Below, piece after piece: positions 56,849 to 60,000 of a DNA stretch of 60,000 bases (position 1 is its first letter; every line of letters begins with the position of its first letter). The position numbers and the translations under genes were made by a program. The DNA comes from Tubiluchus corallicola (Eukaryota > Priapulida > Priapulimorpha > Priapulimorphida > Tubiluchidae): contig JAQGDQ010000068.1 of the NCBI GenBank assembly GCA_030141605.1, positions 436,001 to 496,000 on the forward strand, written 5' to 3'. The notes below the pieces were generated by a model. That model ran no database searches and was not told the DNA's origin. It saw only the letters and a program-made list of their open reading frames with translations.

Positions 56849-57691
56849 CTGAAATGATAACAAAGTGTTGTAAGGCTTTTACATTTCTGTAATTAAGGAA
56901 AAAGAACCATGTTGCAACCCTCCCCTTCAATGGCCACCTTGTATTAATGTAGTCCTTGATACTCTTTTCTAGCACAAAATCAACAGTTTTCCCAAGAAGG
57001 ACAAAAGTGCAAACAGCAATCAAAACTCATTCAGTTTCTGCACGCATGGTACGAGTTCTTGTTGCTAAAAAGACGAAGTAGTCCTATGCAGTGATATATA
57101 CAAGATGGTATACAAGTTTTTGCAAGGCAGATACAGAAGCAATGGGTAATCATACAAAATAATTTATTACATAAAAGTACTGCTAAGATATATATGCAAA
57201 TCTATTAAAAGGCCCAAAATTTAATGTGGAACGTTTGGGTGTCTCGCACAGCCTGCAATTTTGTGGGGTAGATTTTTTGATCAGAGCAGTGACCCTTGCA
57301 GATGTCTCACAAGTTTGTTTCTTGAATACTGATCAATGGCATGTTCTTGGATTATCCAAGGGACCACTTTGTTTTTCAGGATAGCTCCAGTGTTTTTTAT
57401 GGGTTGAGGTCTGGCAAATTTTTTTAATATATGTGTGTATACACATACGTATATATACAAATATATATCCGATAGCACAAAGTTTTGATTACAACAATAT
57501 AAGTAAATAATAAATTCACTTGAAAATGATTGCATTGATGTTACAGATGTTTATGTATAAACACCAACAATTTTAGGTAATCCTCTCGCATGTTTCCCAA
57601 AAAGGAAGTTTTAAATATAAGTCAAAAAATAAAATATCGGAAAAATTTTCTGTCACTATTGTTGAAGTGCTATACGTGTCCACCATTTTCA
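56849..57691. other. Upstream of the first recognised MRPS18C exon; no gene fixed
   Basis: An alternative acceptor (TTAATTACAG, about 56892) would lengthen the MRPS18C exon in frame. The exon with the start codon is not identified. TA-rich simple sequence occurs near 57420-57470. Confidence 0.35.
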
Positions 57692-57895
57692 CTACAAACT
57701 AGAAGGCATTTGTTCCAACAGCATACACAGTTTCTCACTTTTTAGGGATATTTGGTCCCAACATTCAGCAACTCCTGCTTTTAGTTCTTCTGCATCAAAC
57801 AGCTTTGTGCAGCCGTTGTACACTTTCTCTTGAAGGGAATTCCAGATACTGTAATCCAGACGATTAAGTCCCAGTTCTTTCTTGGCAGCAAATCT
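57692..57895 (-). pseudogene. Mariner/Tc1-like transposase C-terminal remnant
   Basis: The minus-strand frame reads KKELGLNRLDYSIWNSLQEK, then VYNGC, AEELKAGVAECWDQIS and a stop at 57692-57694. This fits the end of a mariner-type DDE transposase (SPDLNPLDYAIW..LQ..VY......EELK......W). The proline-aspartate of the third catalytic region is altered and no upstream DDE residues are present, so it is a dead fragment. Confidence 0.5.
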
Positions 57896-58529
57896 TTATC
57901 AGTGAAGACCAAGATGTAAACTGGTTGATTTCTTTAATGTTTGCTGCCCTGTACTTGGATTTGAATGCTTTAGCTGTTTTTCAGTTAATGATTATAGCTG
58001 ACATTGATCAGACATTTAATTTTTCAACATGGAGAATCTTTGCAGCCATGACTCAAAAACTACTAAAATTATTACACATAGTATATAAAATAGTGTGTGT
58101 GTGCTTGGCTTGTAAACCAAAACCGTCCATTAGTCGGCATAATTAAAAGTACGTTATGATGCTTCAGAGTATAATGCACCAAAAATTGGGTCAAATGCCA
58201 ATTTTATAAAAAGAAACGCTACACAGGACTTTGTATTCTAGCATCAAATTATCAAGAAAATGTTCAAAAAATACTAAGAATCTAATTTTATAGATTCTCT
58301 GGCAAAAAACTAGTACTGCAATTGTAAAACAACTTGTATTTTCAAACTATGATAGTAGCTCATAGAAGCAGTCATTTTGTTTCGGGTTTTCTCTCTTGCC
58401 AAGCCCAGACCTTTGTCAGTAAGAGCCATTTACTGGATTAAAACATAACTTCAACGTGATCATGCAAAGTCTGTAGTAACTAATATTTGTGCAGTTGCTA
58501 AGTATTTTGTAGAAACGCGACAAAAAACA
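57896..58529. other. No gene recognised
   Basis: Nothing supported. Confidence 0.45.
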
Positions 58530-58757
58530 ATGGCTAACTTTAACAGCGTTTTTGTCAAGGTTATGTTTTTCAGTGGAAAAAAACCAGTGAAATACTTGGA
58601 AGAGTGTGATAAGAAGATTGCATGTGAGATAACAGAATGGAAAGTTAATATGATTGCACTAAAAGCAAATTACAGAAATAAATTAAAATTAGATATGGCC
58701 TGCCCGCTCTGTTATAATACAGAGGATACAACTGAGCAGCTACTATTATGCAAGTAG
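58530..58757 (+). pseudogene. LINE pol C-terminal zinc-finger fragment
   Basis: A 75-codon frame ends in KANYRNKLKLDMACPLC, then EDTTEQLLLCK, matching the C-x2-C...TTEH.L.C finger at the C-terminus of many LINE pol proteins. The usual histidine is glutamine here (TTEQ). There is no RT upstream, so it is a 5'-truncated relic. The ATG at 58530 is probably not a real start. Confidence 0.5.
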
Positions 58758-60000
58758 TGTATAGAAATATTGGGAGAAACAACAACAACTGCAGATAACT
58801 TCTATAGTGATCATGTCGATTAACTGGTACAGATTATGCAAAACAAGGCATCATTGATAAATCTTTAAAGCTGATGTCAACACAGCACAATCTATTATCT
58901 TTCTTCCTACCATTTCCACTAACACATCCTTCTACCCTTCCTGTGTGATCTAACCTTTCTCCCAGTTCTTTTTTTGTTCACTCATCCATTTTTTATCGGG
59001 TTCACATGACAGTGGGCTTATACAAGCCTTTGCTTCTCTAGCCCACTGCAGTACAATTATTCTTTTATGATAACGACAGTGTATGAAACATAACAATTTA
59101 ATATAGTAGATGTAATAATTTTGATGTCACTGTGTGCTTTATATTGTACTGGATGTGATAATAATAATAATAAAAAAATAAATAATAATTACTGATTGAA
59201 TTAAGTGAGCGCATATCGAACGTGATGCGGCTGAGAAAGAAATATGGAATCGATCTAAAAATACAAATGAGAAGGAAAAAACAAAAAGCCTCGAAGATAA
59301 AAACAAGGACAGAAAAAAATTGACGTTATCAAGAAGACTACGAAAAAGTTTTCAGTGAGGATACACAGGAAAGTCTTAAATGACATTCCAATATCCTGGA
59401 TTTGGGCTGAATTAAAGCAACAATAATTCCCGAACCGAAAGAACTTTTGTCTAAAACATTTTGAAAACTCACTTCGAGACACTTCAGATGACAAAGTTTT
59501 GCGTTGCAAATTCACAGAAAACCATTTGCAGAAGGAGGCAGCCATTTTCATTTTCTGTAGATAAATTCCCTGCAGAAGAACGCATGCAGTTTTGCAAATA
59601 TCCACCACGGTGCCACAAGCAATTCGATTTGAAGCAGCTGCGTACGATCAAAATCAAAACTGTAATACATGTAGATAAGCGACATTCCTGGCGATTCTTT
59701 ACGGTAACTGTTATAAAATTAGAATAGTGACTTTATTTTTGAAGGCGTTAACAGCACACAAAAAATGCATGTACTAACAAAAATTACAAGTGAATCTTAA
59801 GGCATTATAATTATAAATGACGTCATTGAATTTGGACTATAATTCATGCAATACCTAAAAATCTAACTTTGTTGATTACACTTATCCCTCACCAAACAGG
59901 CCTATAAGACTTACTACACGATGATATGGGTTACGTTTTGGGACGCGTCCAACAAAAGGAGCTGCGACGAGTTGATTGGGGGTTCCACTTTGGGCAATTC
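58758..60000. other. No gene recognised
   Basis: AT-rich, with a short AATA simple repeat at 59158-59190. The frame 59461-59727 (cysteine- and lysine-rich, 88 codons) has no recognised motif and may be chance. Confidence 0.45.

Noticed and set aside
59461-59727. Possible THAP-like cysteine-rich frame
   Set aside because: The C2CH spacing and the conserved tryptophan/proline residues of THAP domains could not be found.

Overview
The window is animal nuclear DNA: AT-rich, with GT-AG introns, many simple repeats and the remains of several LINE families. Every recognisable host gene is an animal housekeeping gene. The species cannot be named from sequence alone. Two features lean towards an invertebrate deuterostome, perhaps a tunicate. 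One is a Ty3/gypsy-type LTR element with integrase ahead of reverse transcriptase (the gmr1 group). The other is closely packed, intronless, co-oriented genes whose start codons sit right after splice-acceptor-like AGs, as expected where a spliced leader is added. Both are inferences.

Layout. 1-24 kb: no convincing host gene; microsatellites (long CT/GA tracts, an ATT array, a TATGAC array), SINE-like pieces and degenerate LINE relics near 5.8-6.5, 14.0 and 15.4-16.9 kb. 24.1-32.2 kb: two intronless acetoacetyl-CoA synthetase genes in tandem on the minus strand. The second copy (30168-32222) ends in -SKL, a canonical peroxisomal targeting signal absent from the first. 28.6-38.8 kb: further mobile-element debris, including a 736-bp element with perfect 33-bp inverted ends, two elements whose ends are made of short degenerate repeats, and two LINE fragments.

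39.3-42.4 kb: a plus-strand cluster of BBIP1 (BBSome-interacting protein), PMVK (phosphomevalonate kinase) and SFR1 (partner of SWI5 in recombination). A strong splice donor just before the PMVK stop joins in phase to the first recognisable SFR1 exon, so the last two genes may share a transcript or form a chimera.

45.0-56.9 kb: MRPS18C (mitochondrial small-subunit ribosomal protein), minus strand, in at least four exons. Its largest intron holds an 8.4-kb, nearly intact LTR retrotransposon (47967-56412) with ~99% identical LTRs, a 5-bp target duplication, a primer-binding site, a polypurine tract and a 1601-codon gag-pol frame. The frame breaks inside RNase H at a slippery-looking heptamer. 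57-60 kb: a mariner-like transposase remnant and a LINE C-terminus.

Pathway links: acetoacetyl-CoA synthetase supplies cytosolic acetoacetyl-CoA to the mevalonate pathway, where PMVK makes diphosphomevalonate; the two lie about 7 kb apart. BBIP1 (ciliary trafficking), SFR1 (DNA repair) and MRPS18C (mitochondrial translation) have no obvious functional tie.
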